In this document: positions 31,764 through 39,928 of the stretch, in pieces
How positions within the stretch are numbered: position 1 is the first letter of the stretch
Layout: every line of letters starts with the position of its first letter
Assembly: GCA_903912365.1 (NCBI GenBank)
Contig: CAIWGV010000045.1
Span: forward strand, 85,886 to 125,813
DNA from: an uncultured Alphaproteobacteria bacterium
GTDB taxonomy: Bacteria > Pseudomonadota > Alphaproteobacteria > UBA7879 > UBA5542
Direction of reading: 5' to 3'
Length of the DNA stretch: 39,928 nt
Program-made: the position numbers and the translations under genes
The notes under the pieces: generated by a model
Database searches by the model: none
Seen by the model: the letters and a program-made list of their open reading frames with translations, nothing else
What the model was told of the DNA's origin: nothing

Positions 31764-34469
31764 TTAGTGAGCATCTTCCCAAGTGGGACCCTTTCCAACA
31801 CCTACTGTGAGGGGGACTTTTAAATGGGCCGCATTTTCCATGAGGGATTTGATATGGGGTGTAATAGAGTCCACCTCATCTAATGGCACCTCAAAAATTA
31901 ATTCGTCATGCACCTGAAGTAACATCTTTGTTTTAAATTTCTTCTGCACTAACATCGTTTCAATCTGAATCATAGCCTTCTTGATGATGTCTGCATTACT
32001 GCCTTGGAGGGGCGCGTTGATGGCCTGACGTTCTCCCCCAGCCCTTAAGATTGGGTTCTTTGACTGAAGATTAGGGATATAACATCGTCGTCCCCACAGT
32101 GTTTCTACATATCCATGGGCTCGTCCGAACTCTTTGGTCTTTTCCATATATTCCGTGAGGCCTGGATAGTGTTTACGGTAAGATTCAATATAATTGGCCG
32201 CCTCTTTACGATCAATTTTAAGCTGACGGGCAAGTCCGAAGGCGCTTATACCATAGATAATTCCAAAGTTAATGGCCTTCGCCTTATTCCGAATTTCTGG
32301 GGTGATTTTGTCTAAAGGAATGCCAAATACCTCGCTGGCCGTTTGCGCATGAATATCCTTATTCTGAATAAAAGCTTCTCGGAGAGAAGGGATGTGCGCC
32401 ATATGGGCAAGCAATCTCAATTCGATTTGAGAATAATCGAAGGAGATCAGAATATGTCCCTTGTCTGCCACGAAGGCCTTGCGAATTTTTCGCCCCTCTT
32501 CCGTTCGAATAGGAATGTTCTGCAAATTTGGGTCAGAAGAAGAGAGCCTTCCCGTAGTAGTTCCTGCCATGGAGTAAGAAGTATGCACGCGGCCTGTTTT
32601 GGGATCAATTTGATCAATCAGGGTCGTGGTATAAGTACTCTTGAGCTTCGCCAGTTGACGCCATTCCAAAATCTTGGCCGGAAGTTCGTGCTGAAGGGCT
32701 AGTTCTTCCAACACATCAGACCCCGTTCCATAGGCGCCTAGCTTTCCTTTTTTCCCGCCCTCTAATTTCAAGTGGTCGAAAAGAATTTCCCCGATCTGTT
32801 TAGGAGATCCTAAATTAAATCGTTGTCCCGCCTGCTCAAAAATTTCTTCCTCTATAGTCTGAAGACGCTTGTCAAAACTTTTCCCCAGTTCGCGCAAAAA
32901 AGCTGCATCCACTTTAATGCCCGTTTGTTCCATATGGAGAAGTACATCCACCAGGGGAAGATCTATATGCGTATAAATCTCCTCAAGCTTAGAGTCTTTT
33001 AGTTTTGGTCGTAGGAACTTGAAAAGCTGGTAGGTATAGTCAGCATCTGAAGCTGCATAGTCTCTTGCCTTATCGAGGGGAACCTGATCAAAAGTCAACG
33101 CCGCTTTCCCAGATCCAGTTACTTCCTTGAAACTTTCCATCTTGTGGTCAAAGTAGATCTCTGTGAGAGCATCAAGACCATGGGGACCAGGATTCAATAG
33201 ATAGGATAGAAGAAGCGTGTCTTCAAAGGGAGTAATCTCAACGCCGTATTTCTTCAGGACCATCTTATCAAACTTCAGATGATGACCCACCTTTAAAATC
33301 TTGGGATCTTTCAAAAGAGGCCTCAAGGTATCCAATATATCTTCTTGAGATAAATCAATCTTATGGGTATCCGGCCCATCCAAGAGATCTCTCACGGGTC
33401 TATAACGAACGGGAATATAACAGGCGTCCCCAGAATCCACTGCCAGAGAAACTCCCACCAGATTTGCGTTCATAGCATCTAGTGAATCCGTCTCCGTATC
33501 CACAGCCACAAAACCTGCGTCCGTTATCTTTTTTACCCAACGATTTAAGTGATCTTTTGTGAGAACAGCTTCGTAAGAGGAAATCTTTTTCTGAGCCTCT
33601 TCGGTCTTTTTAAAGAGACGCCCCTCTAGGGTTTTGAATCCTTGAATTTGAAGAAAGGGCAAAACTTTCTCAGGGGCAGGGAATTGGATCTGTAGCTCAT
33701 CCAGTGGCATTGGGAGAGGGGCCCCCGCGTCCAGTGTTACCAGTTTTTTTGAAATACGCGCTTGATCCGCATAGGTGATGAGGGAATCCCGCCGTTTTTC
33801 TTGTTTGATGGTGGCGGCTTTGGCAAGCAACGTTTCAAGATCCCCAAACTCTTCAATTAAAGCAGCGGCCGTCTTCACCCCAATACCAGGAACGCCAGGA
33901 ATGTTATCAGAGGTATCCCCTGCGAGCGCCTGCACATCGATAACCTGATCGGGACCCACACCAAACTTTTCTTTTACCTTCTCTGCATCAATGAATATAT
34001 TTTTGATGGGATCGTAGAGCTGCACCTGTGGACTCACCAGCTGCATAAGATCTTTGTCCGAAGAAACAATGATCACGTCCATCCCCCGAGCCACGCCCGC
34101 CCGCGCATAGGCGGCAATGAGGTCATCGGCCTCAAACCCTTCTCGTTCCACGGTGGGCACGCTAAAAGATTTGCAGGCTTCCCGGATGAGGGGGAATTGA
34201 GGAATCAAATCTTCTGGTGTTTCTTTGCGGGTACCTTTGTAGTCCGGGTAAATATCATTTCGGAACGTTTTACGGGCCGCATCAAACACCACAGCCAAAT
34301 AGTGCGCCTTCATATCCGTGAGGAGCTTCACCAGCATATTGGTAAATCCAAGCACCGCTCCAATGGGAACTCCATCTTTGCGGGTCAGCGGGGGCAACGC
34401 ATGGTAAGCCCTAAAAATAAACCCGGACCCATCGATGAGATAAAGAATTTCTTTGTCTGTTTGTTTCAA
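31764..34469 (-). CDS. polA: DNA polymerase I
   Basis: The 901-residue protein is full-length PolA, which removes primers and fills gaps in replication and repair. The 5'-nuclease domain (about 1-290) shows YLIDGSGFIFRAYHALPPL, GFEADDLIAAYA, and LAGDTSDNIPGVPGIGVKTA. The 3'-5' proofreading domain keeps its motifs: DTETDSLDA (Exo I), VGHHLKFDK (Exo II) and YAASDADYT (Exo III, Y-x3-D). The polymerase domain has SYSMAGTTTGRLSSSDPNLQ, FDYSQIELRLLAHMA, and VHDELIFEVP with the catalytic Asp. The ribosome site is AAGGAGCAAA. All three activities appear intact. It is transcribed alone on the minus strand. Confidence 0.98.
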   Translation of the reverse strand: MKQTDKEILYLIDGSGFIFRAYHALPPLTRKDGVPIGAVLGFTNMLVKLLTDMKAHYLAVVFDAARKTFRNDIYPDYKGTRKETPEDLIPQFPLIREACKSFSVPTVEREGFEADDLIAAYARAGVARGMDVIIVSSDKDLMQLVSPQVQLYDPIKNIFIDAEKVKEKFGVGPDQVIDVQALAGDTSDNIPGVPGIGVKTAAALIEEFGDLETLLAKAATIKQEKRRDSLITYADQARISKKLVTLDAGAPLPMPLDELQIQFPAPEKVLPFLQIQGFKTLEGRLFKKTEEAQKKISSYEAVLTKDHLNRWVKKITDAGFVAVDTETDSLDAMNANLVGVSLAVDSGDACYIPVRYRPVRDLLDGPDTHKIDLSQEDILDTLRPLLKDPKILKVGHHLKFDKMVLKKYGVEITPFEDTLLLSYLLNPGPHGLDALTEIYFDHKMESFKEVTGSGKAALTFDQVPLDKARDYAASDADYTYQLFKFLRPKLKDSKLEEIYTHIDLPLVDVLLHMEQTGIKVDAAFLRELGKSFDKRLQTIEEEIFEQAGQRFNLGSPKQIGEILFDHLKLEGGKKGKLGAYGTGSDVLEELALQHELPAKILEWRQLAKLKSTYTTTLIDQIDPKTGRVHTSYSMAGTTTGRLSSSDPNLQNIPIRTEEGRKIRKAFVADKGHILISFDYSQIELRLLAHMAHIPSLREAFIQNKDIHAQTASEVFGIPLDKITPEIRNKAKAINFGIIYGISAFGLARQLKIDRKEAANYIESYRKHYPGLTEYMEKTKEFGRAHGYVETLWGRRCYIPNLQSKNPILRAGGERQAINAPLQGSNADIIKKAMIQIETMLVQKKFKTKMLLQVHDELIFEVPLDEVDSITPHIKSLMENAAHLKVPLTVGVGKGPTWEDAH

Positions 34470-34571
34470 TTTTGCTCCTTGGTCTTTATATCATAAGAGC
34501 GATGGAATAAAAATATTTAGGTTTTGTCGCCACCTGGATTAGGAAGATCCTCTGTAATCTCCACTAATACA

Positions 34572-34600
34572 TAGACAAACTAACGCTTTTCCATTAGACT
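34572..34600 (+). promoter_or_regulatory. Candidate promoter for tRNA-Phe and tsaC
   Basis: TAGACA (34572-34577, five of six to TTGACA) and TAGACT (34595-34600, four of six to TATAAT) are separated by 17 bases. They end 16 bases before the tRNA 5' end, a normal distance for a short leader. Confidence 0.4.
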
Positions 34601-34616
34601 CCGGTGAAAAGTTTAG

Positions 34617-34692
<76 letters not shown>

Positions 34693-34708
34693 TTGCTTCG
34701 GGGACTTA

Positions 34709-35650
34709 ATGATTATCACGCCTAATCCAAAGAATATCAAAATGGCGGCCTCCCTTCTAGAAAAAGGAGACCTTGTGGCTTTTCCCACAGAGACGGTTTA
34801 TGGGCTCGGGGGAAATGCTCGATCGGATCGGTCTGTGGCTCGTATTTTTTCCACCAAAAATCGTCCTTCCTTTAATCCTCTTATTGTCCATACACTTAAT
34901 GCGGTGGCGGCTCAAGAGTTTGGATTCTTCAATGAGACGGCCCGTCGGTTGGCAGACCGCTTTTGGCCAGGACCTTTGACCCTGGTGGTCCCCCGTAAAA
35001 AAGAAGCAAATCTTTCTTTATTGGCCCTCTCAGGACTTGATACGGTTGCCCTGAGAGTGCCCTCCCATCTTGTGGCACGAGCACTTTTAAGGGCCTTTAA
35101 AAATCCCATTGTTGCCCCCAGCGCCAATAGGTCCGGCCACCTAAGCCCTACAGAAGCTCATCATGTTGAGACCTCTTTGGGAGAAAAAGCGCCTCTTGTT
35201 CTAGGAGGGGGCCCCACAGACAAAGGACTGGAATCTACCATCATCCAGATCACGGAAGAAGGTCCTGTTCTCCTAAGGCATGGGGCTATTTCACGGGAAG
35301 AAATCGAAGATTTTTTAGGCACCCCCCTCAAGGCCCAAGATGTCCTTGATGCCATCAATGCCCCAGGGCAATTAAAAAGCCATTATTCCCCTCATTTGCC
35401 TCTCCGATTGAATGTTCTCAATCCCCTTCCGGGTGAAGCCTTCCTAGCCTTTGGTCCCACGGTCCACAACGCCACCTTAAATCTGAGTGAAACCAGCGAT
35501 TTAATAGAAGCTGCAGCCCATCTATTTTCATTTCTTCACAGAGTAGATCATGCTCATCTTTTCACGGGTATCGCCATAGCTCCCATCCCTATGACGGGCC
35601 TAGGTTTTGCCATCAACGATCGCCTCGAACGGGCCGCCGCCCCAAAATGA
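34709..35650 (+). CDS. tsaC: L-threonylcarbamoyladenylate synthase (TsaC/Sua5)
   Basis: This 313-residue enzyme makes threonylcarbamoyl-AMP for the t6A37 modification of tRNAs reading ANN codons. I use the ATG at 34709 (MIITPNPKNIKM), preceded by GGGGACTTA. The frame's earlier ATG at 34658 is inside the tRNA and was rejected. The YrdC domain contains KGDLVAFPTETVYGLGGNA (about residues 19-37), STKNRPSFNPLIVH, ALRVPSH, and IVAPSANRSGHLSPT. A C-terminal Sua5-type domain follows with LKSHYSPHLPLRL, so this is the longer Sua5 form. It overlaps trmJ by four bases (ATGA). Confidence 0.95.
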   Translation: MIITPNPKNIKMAASLLEKGDLVAFPTETVYGLGGNARSDRSVARIFSTKNRPSFNPLIVHTLNAVAAQEFGFFNETARRLADRFWPGPLTLVVPRKKEANLSLLALSGLDTVALRVPSHLVARALLRAFKNPIVAPSANRSGHLSPTEAHHVETSLGEKAPLVLGGGPTDKGLESTIIQITEEGPVLLRHGAISREEIEDFLGTPLKAQDVLDAINAPGQLKSHYSPHLPLRLNVLNPLPGEAFLAFGPTVHNATLNLSETSDLIEAAAHLFSFLHRVDHAHLFTGIAIAPIPMTGLGFAINDRLERAAAPK

Positions 35651-36363
35651 AAGCTCCTGTTATTATTCTTGTGGAACCTCAGTTGGGGGAAAACATCGGC
35701 CTTGCGGCCCGCGCTATGGGGAACTTTGGCCTCTCTGAATTGCGCCTGGTAAATCCCCGGGATCCGTGGCCCAATCCCATGGCCACACAAGCCTCTGCGG
35801 GCGCAGATTTTATCATTGATAAAGCAGTCATTTTTTCTTCCACACGGGATGCCATGGCGGATTTAGACTATGTTTTTGCCACAACCCTTCGTCCCCGCCG
35901 CATGGAAAAAAAGGTTTTTTCCGCCGCTCAAATGCCGACCATAATCCAAGAGACTTCTTCTCAAAAAGTAGGGATTCTTTTTGGACCAGAAAAGGCTGGA
36001 CTGTCCAACGAAGATATCTCCCTTTCCAATGGGATTATTCAAATTGCAACGGTGCCCACCTTTAGTTCCCTAAACCTCGCCCATTCCGTGGCTCTCTGTG
36101 CTTATGAATGGTACCGATCTTCTGCTCAAAAAACCCCTCTTAATTTCAAAAATAAGTCCGGGAAAAAGGCCAGCAAAGAAGAAGTGAATTTGTTTTTAGC
36201 CCATTTGGAAGAAGCTCTGGATGAAACAGAATTTCTCCTACCTGCCCATAAAAGAGACCGCATGGTTTGGAACCTGCGAAGTATTTTTGAACGGATAGAA
36301 TTAACAGAACAAGAAGTGCGGACCCTCAGAGGAGTTGTTCGATCTCTGTCTCGCACACCCTAA
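35647..36363 (+). CDS. trmJ: tRNA 2'-O-methyltransferase TrmJ (SpoU/TrmH family)
   Basis: This 238-residue SPOUT methyltransferase matches TrmJ, which methylates the ribose at position 32 of certain tRNAs. Conserved parts are VIILVEPQLGENIGLAARAM at the N-terminus, GLSELRLVNPRDPWPN, VGILFGPEKAGLSNEDI, and IATVPTFSSLNLAHSVALCAYE, the SAM-binding knot. A C-terminal extension (about residues 165-238) with EEALDETEFLLPAHKRDRMVW is typical of TrmJ rather than TrmH. Its start overlaps the tsaC stop. With tRNA-Phe and tsaC it makes a small tRNA-gene and tRNA-modification cluster. Confidence 0.93.
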   Translation: MKAPVIILVEPQLGENIGLAARAMGNFGLSELRLVNPRDPWPNPMATQASAGADFIIDKAVIFSSTRDAMADLDYVFATTLRPRRMEKKVFSAAQMPTIIQETSSQKVGILFGPEKAGLSNEDISLSNGIIQIATVPTFSSLNLAHSVALCAYEWYRSSAQKTPLNFKNKSGKKASKEEVNLFLAHLEEALDETEFLLPAHKRDRMVWNLRSIFERIELTEQEVRTLRGVVRSLSRTP

Positions 36364-36413
36364 ACACCTTGAGATCCTTCAGCTCCTCCGCTACACTCAA
36401 GAGAGGAGGTTGC

Positions 36414-37172
36414 ATGAGGGTTATACTTTTAATTTTAAGTCTGCTTATGGCATCCACCTCCCATGCCTCACCTAAGGGACCTCAGGATCTTTTACCTGAC
36501 GTTCAAAAAAAGTCCGAAGGCCTTTCTGGGGTTACCCCCCCTCCCCCTGAGCGCACTATAATCTCTTCTATTTCAGACAAGGGGCGCAAACTTTTGGAAA
36601 GATTGGAGGGATTTAAAAAATTCCTTTATGAAGATGGGATGACTGCAACGGGAGATCCTTTGTGGTCTATTGGATATGGCCACCAGGTCTCAAAAGATGA
36701 CAAAGTTCTAGCCCTCCTTGGAATTAACCAGTCCCAGCTTCACAAAGGAATTACTCAGGAGCAAGGTGATGCCATTTTGAACGAAGACCTTAAAATATTT
36801 TCCATTCAGGATTTGGTAAAAGTTCCTCTTTTCCAATATGAGTATGATGGACTTTCTTGTTTTTGCTATAACTTAGGCCATGTACAGTTTTCAAAAACCA
36901 TGGCTCTCAAAGAGGTTAATGCCAAAGAATATTTCAAGGTGCCCGATGGCATGGGCCGATTCACAAATTTTTCAGGGAAATTTTTTCTCCCCATGGCAAA
37001 GCGGCGATGCATAGAGATTATGGTTTATCTGGAGCATTCTTTTGATCCAAGAACATTGCCAAGTAAGGCTTTAAATCTCCCCCTTCCCGATGTGGATAAG
37101 GATTGGCAACGACTTAGTTTGGAGCGGCGATTAGATGCTGTCCAAATGTATAGATTTTATAAAGGAAGCTAA
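36414..37172 (+). CDS. Exported GH24-family muramidase (phage-type lysozyme)
   Basis: I choose the ATG at 36414, preceded by GAGAGGAGGTTGC, which begins a signal peptide MRVILLILSLLMASTSHA (252 residues in all). The frame itself opens at 36369. The mature enzyme resembles glycoside hydrolase family 24 endolysins, which cleave peptidoglycan glycan strands. LERLEGFKKFLYEDG places the catalytic Glu at 65 and Asp at 74, PLWSIGYGHQV has Ser85 where the family usually has Thr, and YDGLSCFCYNLGHVQF and GKFFLPMAKRRCIEIMVYL are the FN-x-G and RR-x-E regions. The protein has no linker to a cell-wall binding domain. Phage genes are absent around it. The following gene starts directly at the next base. 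Confidence 0.85.
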   Translation: MRVILLILSLLMASTSHASPKGPQDLLPDVQKKSEGLSGVTPPPPERTIISSISDKGRKLLERLEGFKKFLYEDGMTATGDPLWSIGYGHQVSKDDKVLALLGINQSQLHKGITQEQGDAILNEDLKIFSIQDLVKVPLFQYEYDGLSCFCYNLGHVQFSKTMALKEVNAKEYFKVPDGMGRFTNFSGKFFLPMAKRRCIEIMVYLEHSFDPRTLPSKALNLPLPDVDKDWQRLSLERRLDAVQMYRFYKGS

Positions 37173-38192
37173 ATGCCCAAAATATTTCTACTCCTCATGA
37201 TATGTATCCTCCCCACTGCCTGGGGGATTTGCCTTCCTTTGGATAATCCAAAAATGAACGCTTATAAAGATACAAATACCCATATTGTTTTTAATGATTC
37301 GGACCCCAAAAGTTGCTGGCATATCTCTCGGTCAGAAGAGTTTGGGAACTGCCAAAGATTCAACATAAGCAACTATTCGAAGAGGTCTTTCGTTCTAGCC
37401 TCACAAGATCCCTTACTTAGAGGCCTCTTAAATAAGGAACGTCTCCTATGGGATAGCTACCTGTGTTCCCACGTGAACGAAACTTATGTTTATTTCAAAG
37501 AAAAAATGCCCGAGAGATACACCTCCATTATTTACTACCCTCTTTTCTATGAGAGGTTAAAGACTGTGGATCTTTTATCCCACGCCCTCAAAGATATTTC
37601 TTATTTGAAGACTCTGGCCTTCCAATCCCCAGATATTTATTTGGAATCAAAAAGCATGCGAGAGCGTGAAAAAGAAAATGCTGAGGATTATCCGCGTCGG
37701 GAAAAAACAGGGGTTTTGATTGCTCCTGAAAACCCAAAAGACTATGGAAAAGTTTATCAGAAAGCCAAGGATAATTTTATTCAATCTTCCCCTCAAGAAT
37801 CTGTAGACGGGGGCTACTCAAGCTTTCTGATGCAAACCCAAAAAGATGTTTATGCTTCTTTCCTGGCCCTTGTAGATAGCTTTACAAACAATCCTCAAAT
37901 CGTAGCGGCTTTTACCCGCGGACAAAAGGCGTGGGAAAAATATGTGGCCAATCATTACAGGCTTCTAAAATCCGTGACAAAGGGCGATAAAAAATATGAC
38001 TCTCTCGTAGAGGCTCGTATTTTCCTTCTGATGATGGACCGGAAAAATTTTCTAGATAGCTGGAGGCAATATTACACCACCTACCGAAAAAGATCCGACG
38101 CGGGATGGGGCAGGGGATCCAAGGAAATAGAAGAAATTTGCAAGTCTCCCCGGCCTCGATTCCTTCCAAGGTTTGAGAAGTTGTGTGAGTAA
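37173..38192 (+). CDS. Exported protein with LprI/DUF1311-like stretches
   Basis: This 339-residue protein has a signal peptide MPKIFLLLMICILPTAWG and six or more cysteines. Two regions resemble the DUF1311/LprI pattern (an alpha-helix with L-x-x-x-Q-x-x-W-x-x-Y). The first is LLRGLLNKERLLWDSYLCSH around 81-100. The second is DVYASFLALVDSFTNNPQIV with FTRGQKAWEKYVANHYRLL around 228-268. LprI-family proteins include a lysozyme inhibitor (M. tuberculosis LprI). The ATG follows the muramidase stop with no gap, so translation is coupled. A role as partner or inhibitor of that enzyme is inference, and the resemblance is by eye only. Confidence 0.6.
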   Translation: MPKIFLLLMICILPTAWGICLPLDNPKMNAYKDTNTHIVFNDSDPKSCWHISRSEEFGNCQRFNISNYSKRSFVLASQDPLLRGLLNKERLLWDSYLCSHVNETYVYFKEKMPERYTSIIYYPLFYERLKTVDLLSHALKDISYLKTLAFQSPDIYLESKSMREREKENAEDYPRREKTGVLIAPENPKDYGKVYQKAKDNFIQSSPQESVDGGYSSFLMQTQKDVYASFLALVDSFTNNPQIVAAFTRGQKAWEKYVANHYRLLKSVTKGDKKYDSLVEARIFLLMMDRKNFLDSWRQYYTTYRKRSDAGWGRGSKEIEEICKSPRPRFLPRFEKLCE

Positions 38193-38194
38193 AG

Positions 38195-38491
38195 TTAAAA
38201 CACGTAATCAAACGTAAGGGCCGATTCCAAGGCGTCCCCTAATCTCTTCTCAATCCCTTTGTAGTTAGGATGCTTGAAGTAGTTTTGCCGGGCATCTGCA
38301 GAGTCAAAGTGAAGTACCAGGGCGTGGGTTAGCTCTCGGGCAAGGCCATCTTGGCTGCAATCTTTTCCACAAGAAAAACTCCTGACCTCCGGGATAGACT
38401 CCATAACCTCTGTCAGATCCTGTAGGATAGCGTCTACCTGAGTCTGGGACAAATCCTTCTTGAAAGACATTAAAACGATTCGATTGAGCAT
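38195..38491 (-). CDS. Dabb-family (stress-responsive alpha/beta barrel) protein
   Basis: This 98-residue protein fits the Dabb family, dimeric ferredoxin-like alpha/beta barrels. N-terminal MLNRIVLMSFKKDL, the central LTHALVLHFDSADARQNYF with the conserved aromatic, and HPNYKGIEKRLGDALESAL agree with the pattern in which a beta strand follows V-x-F-K and an HP-x-H or HP-Y region ends the barrel. Function in most members is unknown. AGGAG precedes the ATG. It converges with the 37173-38192 gene (two bases between stops) and diverges from rlmN. Confidence 0.8.
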   Translation of the reverse strand: MLNRIVLMSFKKDLSQTQVDAILQDLTEVMESIPEVRSFSCGKDCSQDGLARELTHALVLHFDSADARQNYFKHPNYKGIEKRLGDALESALTFDYVF

Positions 38492-38542
38492 AATTTCTCC
38501 TAAAGTTTTCCCGAATTCTTTATATCACAAAGGTCTTTTTTC

Positions 38543-39700
38543 ATGAAACAGGTTGTTTATTTCACCAATAACTCTTATATGAGATACATGATGGAAAGCA
38601 CCAACCCAAAACAAAATTTGATTGGCCTTAATGTGCCAGAGCTTCAAGAGGCTCTCTTGTCTCTGAATGTTCCCAAATATCGGGTCCAGCAACTTTATCA
38701 CTGGATCTATTATCATGGCGTTCGTGATTTTGGAGCCATGGCCAATCTCCCAAAGGATCTTCGAGAGGCCCTAACTGCTGGGTTTTCTTTGGATCGACCC
38801 ACCATCAAGATCCCTCAAGTGTCCTTGGATGGCACCCAAAAGTGGCTTCTCTCCCTGTCTGATGGAAACGAAGTGGAAACGGTTCACATCCCTGAAAAAA
38901 CCCGAGGGACTCTGTGCGTGTCGTCTCAAGTTGGGTGTGCCCTCAGCTGTAAATTTTGCCACACGGGCACTCAAACTTTAGTGCGCAACCTAACAGTCGC
39001 AGAAATCGTAGGCCAATTCATGGTGGCCCGGGATGTATTTGGGGAATGGCCTGCACCTGCAGGAAATCGGCATGTCTCCAATGTCGTCATGATGGGTATG
39101 GGGGAACCCCTCTATAATTACGACAATGTCAAAAAAGCCCTTACCCTCATCATGGACCCTCAGGGGTTGGATCTCGCGCCCCGGCGCATCACCTTATCTA
39201 CATCCGGAGTTGTCCCTCACATTGTTCAGTGTGGTAACGATTTAGGTGTCAGTCTGGCCATATCCTTGCATGCGGTGACAAATGAACTGCGCAATGTTCT
39301 TGTGCCCATAAACCGTAAATATCCCATCGACGAACTTCTGACCGCTTGTAAAAACTACCCAGGAACCAATAAATCCAATCGCGTCACCTTTGAGTATGTG
39401 ATGTTAAAAGGGATCAATGACTCCCCGGCAGAGGCCCGCGAACTGATTCGGCTTTTGAAAAACATTCCATCGAAAATAAATTTGATTCCCTTCAACCCTT
39501 GGCCGAACGCTCCCTTTGAGTGTTCTTCTTCGGAAACCATCGGTGTGTTTAGCGCCATTTTGGAAAAAGCGGGCTATGCCTCCCCCGTGCGTCGTCCCCG
39601 GGGCCAAGATATCTTTGCGGCTTGTGGGCAGTTAAAATCCTTGAGCCAAAGGCTTCGAAAAAGTAATGAGAAGTCCGGGACTCTTATACAAAAGAATTGA
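38543..39700 (+). CDS. rlmN: Dual-specificity 23S rRNA/tRNA adenine C2-methyltransferase RlmN
   Basis: This 385-residue radical-SAM enzyme methylates A2503 of 23S rRNA and A37 of some tRNAs. The 4Fe-4S motif CALSCKFC (C-x3-C-x2-C) follows TLCVSSQVG, and [14 protein letters not shown] and [12 protein letters not shown] are the SAM-binding regions. The terminal methyl-carrying cysteine lies in DIFAACGQL. The ATG at 38543 has an AAAGG sequence ten bases upstream. In-frame ATGs at 38579, 38588 and 38591 could instead begin nearer to conserved sequence but have no ribosome site. The gene has the normal length for the family. Confidence 0.96.
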   Translation: MKQVVYFTNNSYMRYMMESTNPKQNLIGLNVPELQEALLSLNVPKYRVQQLYHWIYYHGVRDFGAMANLPKDLREALTAGFSLDRPTIKIPQVSLDGTQKWLLSLSDGNEVETVHIPEKTRGTLCVSSQVGCALSCKFCHTGTQTLVRNLTVAEIVGQFMVARDVFGEWPAPAGNRHVSNVVMMGMGEPLYNYDNVKKALTLIMDPQGLDLAPRRITLSTSGVVPHIVQCGNDLGVSLAISLHAVTNELRNVLVPINRKYPIDELLTACKNYPGTNKSNRVTFEYVMLKGINDSPAEARELIRLLKNIPSKINLIPFNPWPNAPFECSSSETIGVFSAILEKAGYASPVRRPRGQDIFAACGQLKSLSQRLRKSNEKSGTLIQKN

Positions 39701-39725
39701 CAAAGTTCTTACGGTAAAATAGAAA
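39697..39725 (+). promoter_or_regulatory. Candidate promoter upstream of the frameshifted lipoprotein gene
   Basis: TTGACA (39697-39702), partly inside the end of rlmN, is followed after 17 bases by TAGAAA (39720-39725, four of six). TAAAAT and TATAAA sequences nearby are at poor spacing. Confidence 0.35.
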
Positions 39726-39756
39726 TCGATTATAAATATTGGAGAATAAAAATTTC

Positions 39757-39928
39757 ATGAAAAAATATCTGTTTTTACTTTTTACAATAGACCTCATGCG
39801 TAAGTCATCCTCCAAGGTGTTTTAAAAAGAAAGGAGATTTTCCCTTTCCCATTTTTGGATCAGACGGGAGCGAATCCATTTTTGAGGTTCACAATTCCAG
39901 CGATAATCTTAAATTTGATGCTGTAACG
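39757..39928 (+). pseudogene. Lipoprotein gene start with apparent frameshift in the lipobox, 3' end outside window
   Basis: An ATG at 39757 with TGGAGAA upstream begins MKKYLFLLFTIDLMRKSS and stops at 39823. The +1 frame is open from about 39788 to the window end and encodes SCVSHPPRCFKKKGDFPFPI followed by FGSDGSESIFEVHNSSD. Removing the A from GAC at 39789-39791 would give FTIASCVSHPP, a perfect lipoprotein signal with lipobox IASC. The gene therefore looks like an exported lipoprotein carrying a one-base insertion or a sequence error. The family is not recognisable from the portion visible. Confidence 0.6.

Noticed and set aside
36414-38192. Prophage lysis module
   Set aside because: The GH24 enzyme has a Sec signal, no holin, spanin or structural phage gene is nearby, and the flanks are housekeeping genes.

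Overview
This window most likely comes from an alphaproteobacterium with a host-associated, intracellular-type gene content; a Holosporales or Rickettsiales-like lineage is my inference. The evidence is a DUF3035-type lipoprotein, alphaproteobacterial-looking Tkt, Gap, Pgi and MutL proteins, a type VI secretion cluster, a very large exported coiled-coil protein and several exported orphan proteins. No phage, transposase or CRISPR array was seen. Almost all of the sequence is coding, with genes packed into short operons.

Layout. Positions 1-5612 (minus) hold the type VI secretion genes tssK, tssL and a tssM that runs off the left edge. Positions 5788-9268 (plus) carry transketolase, glyceraldehyde-3-phosphate dehydrogenase and smpB, preceded by a leader with interleaved inverted repeats. 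Positions 9274-10701 (minus) carry uppP and nth. Positions 10804-12642 (minus) hold an unusual pair: a biotinyl-domain protein and a biotin protein ligase, both with export signals. A DUF465 small protein follows at 12766-12936. Positions 13104-18345 (minus) form a vitamin B12 operon: cobalamin riboswitch, btuB-like receptor, btuF-, btuC- and btuD-like ABC transporter genes, and miaA as the last gene. Positions 18377-22123 (minus) encode a secretin, two prepilin-like proteins and a TPR protein (type IV pilus / MSHA-like / type II secretion-like module).

From 22303 (plus) comes a huge exported coiled-coil protein whose C-terminal part has been separated by a +1 frame change. A 45-residue membrane protein lies antisense to its tail. 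Positions 26321-31037 (plus) carry a PotF-like binding protein, a DUF3035-like lipoprotein, pgi and mutL. An orphan exported protein (31140-31751) converges with polA (minus). Positions 34617-36363 hold tRNA-Phe, tsaC and trmJ. Positions 36414-38192 hold an exported GH24 muramidase immediately followed by an exported protein with LprI/DUF1311-like stretches. A Dabb protein (minus) and rlmN (plus) follow, and the right edge contains the start of a lipoprotein gene with an apparent frameshift in its lipobox.

The most unusual system is the export-tagged biotinylation pair at 10804-12642. Its acceptor domain has an intact EAMKM biotinylation motif. Its ligase lacks the DNA-binding domain of BirA and differs at the two biotin-loop arginines equivalent to E. 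coli R116 and R118, the second being the residue altered in the BioID ligase. This suggests biotin attachment outside the cytoplasm, and the neighbouring genes give no metabolic role for it.
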